Assembly (NCBI GenBank): GCA_934630555.1
Contig: CAKTXB010000101.1
Location: forward strand, 1 to 7,169
DNA length: 7,169 nt
Direction: 5' to 3'
DNA from: an uncultured Oscillospiraceae bacterium
GTDB lineage: Bacteria > Bacillota > Clostridia > Oscillospirales > Oscillospiraceae
Translations under genes and position numbers: made by a program
Shown: in pieces, positions 5,537 through 7,169 of the stretch
How the letters are laid out: every line of letters begins with the position of its first letter
Numbering within the stretch: the first letter of the stretch is position 1
Notes under the pieces: model-generated
What the model was told of the DNA's origin: nothing
Database searches by the model: none
The model's input: the letters and a program-made list of their open reading frames with translations, nothing else

Positions 5537-6607
5537 TTACGGATTGATAACGACCTTCAGGCTGTGGTCCTTCCGGCCGACAAACACATCCAGCGCCGTT
5601 TCATACTGCTCCAGCGGGAAGCGGTGCGTCACCAGCGAGTCGCCGTTGATAACGCCGCGCGCCAGCATCGAGATGACCGCCTCCGATACGCCGGGGTTTG
5701 CACGGGAGCCGTAGATCGTCAGCTCGTTGGTGATCATATCCGTCAGGTTCGGGATCTTCAGCTCCGGGTCATGATAGTGGCCCACAAGCCCCATCTTGCC
5801 GCCGCGCTTGAGCATCTTCATGCCCTGCACCGGCGCAACGGACGCGCCCGAGCACTCCAGCACCTCGTCCACGCCAAAGCCGTTCGTGAGCTTCCGCACA
5901 GACTCCACGGGGTCCTCCTTCGTGATGTCCACAAGGAAGTCCGCGCCGCATTCCTTCGCGTGCTGCAGGCGGTCGCCGCGGCCGATCATGATGACGCGCG
6001 CCGCGCCATAGCCCTTGGCGATCTGCATGGCGGCAACACCGGCCGGGCCGGGCCCGAACACGGCCACCGTGCCGGAGGTCGTAATGCCGGTGCGGTCGAT
6101 GCAGTGCATGGCCACGCCGCAGATGTCGCACAGCGACGCATGGTCAAAGCTCAGCTCGTCCGGGATCTTGTGGACGCTCTTCGTGGGATAGGCGTTGTAC
6201 TCGCAGTTTGCGCCGTTAAAGTTAAAGCCAAAGTGGCGCGCGCCGGTTTCGGGGCGGCCATAGTTCAGGCAGATGGTGTAGTGCCCGGCCAGACAGTTCT
6301 TGCAATAGCCGCAGCCCGCGTGTGCTTCGCCCGCCACGCGGTCGCCGATCTGGAACTCCCGGACGTCCTCGCCCAGAGCAACAACTTCACCGGCCCATTC
6401 ATGGCCGAGGATATGCGGGAACTTCTGCGGCCACTCGCCCGGGCGGTCGCCGCGGATGATCTGCGGGTCGCTGCCGCAGATGGCCACGGAGCGGATGCGG
6501 CAGAGCACTTCATTGCGGCCCGGCTTCGGCACGGGCACTTCCTGCAGCTCCAGATGGCCGTATGCCGTAAGCACCATGGCGCGCATGGTGTTGGGGATAT
6601 TCTGCAT
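5537..6607 (-). CDS. Zinc-dependent MDR alcohol/polyol dehydrogenase
   Basis: A 356-residue medium-chain dehydrogenase/reductase related to threonine, sorbitol (L-iditol) and butanediol dehydrogenases. The catalytic zinc ligands Cys44 ('ICGSD'), His69-Glu70 ('GHEWAGEV') and probably Asp161 are present. Four structural-zinc cysteines occur at 99, 102, 105 and 113 in 'CGYCKNCLAGHYTIC'. The nucleotide site is 'GPGPAG' (185-190). The end of the second beta strand reads 'VIMIGRGDRL', with Gly-Arg where NAD-specific enzymes usually have an Asp, which hints at NADP(H). ATG at 6605-6607 is chosen because GAGGTG precedes it by 6 bases; earlier in-frame codons run into the upstream hairpin. The next ORF starts 13 bp after its stop. 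It probably interconverts a polyol or hydroxyketone and its carbonyl form ahead of the transketolase and acylating dehydrogenase steps, but the substrate cannot be read from the sequence. Confidence 0.88.
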   Translation of the reverse strand: MQNIPNTMRAMVLTAYGHLELQEVPVPKPGRNEVLCRIRSVAICGSDPQIIRGDRPGEWPQKFPHILGHEWAGEVVALGEDVREFQIGDRVAGEAHAGCGYCKNCLAGHYTICLNYGRPETGARHFGFNFNGANCEYNAYPTKSVHKIPDELSFDHASLCDICGVAMHCIDRTGITTSGTVAVFGPGPAGVAAMQIAKGYGAARVIMIGRGDRLQHAKECGADFLVDITKEDPVESVRKLTNGFGVDEVLECSGASVAPVQGMKMLKRGGKMGLVGHYHDPELKIPNLTDMITNELTIYGSRANPGVSEAVISMLARGVINGDSLVTHRFPLEQYETALDVFVGRKDHSLKVVINP

Positions 6608-6707
6608 TTGCTTCACCTCATAAAATTTGAGTGGGTTTTTCGTCTTTGGGGCAGTACGGCCCGGCAAATGCCGGGCCGTGTGTGCTTGTTATCGGGTCCT
6701 GCGCCGC
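6608..6707 (-). promoter_or_regulatory. Intergenic hairpin between transketolase and dehydrogenase genes
   Basis: ACGGCCCGGC (6656-6665), loop AAAT and GCCGGGCCGT (6670-6679) form a perfect 10-bp GC-rich stem, about 29 bp after the transketolase stop. In the minus direction it is followed by ACTGCCCCAAAG, with no T-tract, so it is a poor intrinsic terminator; RNA processing, 3'-end protection or partial attenuation within the operon are more likely. No clear promoter for the downstream dehydrogenase was seen; the only other landmark is its GAGGTG ribosome binding site. Confidence 0.4.
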
Positions 6708-7169
6708 TTACTTTTTCAGCAGCGCGCGGATCGTGCTGACGATGGACGCGTCGTCGATGCCGTATTTGTGCATCATGTAGCGCAGCTTGGCCGTTTCGCC
6801 AAAGTGGTCCTGCAGACCCAGCCGCACCAGCTTGGTCGGCTGCATCTCGCACAGCGTTTCCGCAACCGCGCTGCCAAGGCCGCCATAGATCGTGTGGTTC
6901 TCCACCGTCACGATCAGCCCCGTTTTCTTCGCCGTCTGGGCGATCGCTTCCTTGTCCAGGGGCTTGATGGACGGCATATGCAGGTGCTGCACGCGCACGC
7001 CCAGCTTTTCCAGCTCGTTCACCGCGCGGATGCCCTCCGCCGTGGTGATGCCGGTCGTGATCAGGCCGATGTCCGTGCCTTCCGACAAGACTTCTGCCTT
7101 GCCCGGCTGGAACCTGCGGCCTTCCGGCGTGAACGTGGGATACTTGCCCTTGTTCGAGCGGATGTAGAC
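6708..7169 (-). CDS. Transketolase, C-terminal part (partial, probable split-subunit type)
   Basis: The frame is open to the window edge and gives the last 153 residues; it begins 'VYIRSNKGKYPTF', the end of the pyrimidine-binding domain ('VYIRTNRGKYP...' in relatives). The rest is the transketolase C-terminal domain: 'GLITTGITTAEGIRAVNELE', 'VQHLHMPSIKPLDKEAI', then 'VENHTIYGGLGSAVAE', matching the conserved V-E-x-H-...-G-G-L-G-S-A segment of transketolase/DXS proteins. The thiamine-diphosphate enzyme transfers two-carbon ketol units between sugar phosphates. A TTG at 7088 is in frame but is clearly internal. Whether this is the C-terminal subunit of a two-gene transketolase (common in anaerobes and in accessory sugar operons) cannot be seen, but its place in a catabolic cluster favours it. 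It is the most upstream gene visible; the operon promoter lies outside the window. Confidence 0.88.
   Translation of the reverse strand, partial: VYIRSNKGKYPTFTPEGRRFQPGKAEVLSEGTDIGLITTGITTAEGIRAVNELEKLGVRVQHLHMPSIKPLDKEAIAQTAKKTGLIVTVENHTIYGGLGSAVAETLCEMQPTKLVRLGLQDHFGETAKLRYMMHKYGIDDASIVSTIRALLKK

Noticed and set aside
4635..6739. Plus-strand open frames of 359 and 433 codons opposite the lyase and MDR dehydrogenase genes
   Set aside because: Same reason: antisense shadows with no ribosome binding site or family motifs; the minus-strand genes carry zinc and Mg2+ ligand motifs and good start sites.

Overview
The window looks like a chromosomal piece of a GC-rich gut-type Firmicute (Clostridia; Oscillospiraceae/Ruminococcaceae-like is my best guess). 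The basis is strong AGGAGG-type ribosome binding sites, a clean sigma-A promoter, a Firmicutes-style acyl-ACP thioesterase, GC-rich third codon positions and a catabolic operon made of families common in anaerobic Clostridia. The assignment is inference; no rRNA or other marker gene is present.

Layout, left to right. Positions 1-447 (+) hold the C-terminal 148 residues of a sugar-type ABC transporter binding protein. A gene-free stretch of about 530 bp follows (448-974). Its first part is a dense series of palindromes bracketed by two identical terminator-like hairpins (483-508 and 745-770). A further hairpin and a well-formed promoter (901-929) come next. Positions 975-1736 (+) encode an acyl-ACP thioesterase. 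A strong bidirectional terminator (1747-1776) separates it from a convergent minus-strand gene cluster that fills the rest of the window.

The minus-strand cluster, in transcription order (right to left), is: transketolase C-terminal part (cut by the window edge), Zn-dependent MDR alcohol/polyol dehydrogenase, a 64-codon internally deleted remnant of a 3-hydroxyisobutyrate dehydrogenase-family gene, a CitE-like CoA-ester lyase, a CoA-acylating aldehyde dehydrogenase most like sulfoacetaldehyde dehydrogenase (SauS type), and a uroporphyrinogen-decarboxylase-superfamily (URO-D/MtaA-like) protein. From the remnant through the aldehyde dehydrogenase the genes are tightly packed (13-bp gap, a stop/SD overlap, and an ATGA overlap). 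Two larger gaps, about 100 and 135 bp, flank this core and carry hairpins.

Read together, the cluster looks like a route for an unusual polyol/ketose or sugar acid. A dehydrogenase would oxidise or reduce the substrate, a transketolase would split a ketose phosphate and release a short aldehyde, the acylating dehydrogenase would turn the aldehyde into an acyl-CoA, and the CitE-like lyase would cleave or form a CoA ester. The precise substrate cannot be read from the sequence. The points most worth a second look are this pathway, the 'mini' dehydrogenase with a deleted middle, and the palindrome array between the binding protein and thioesterase genes.
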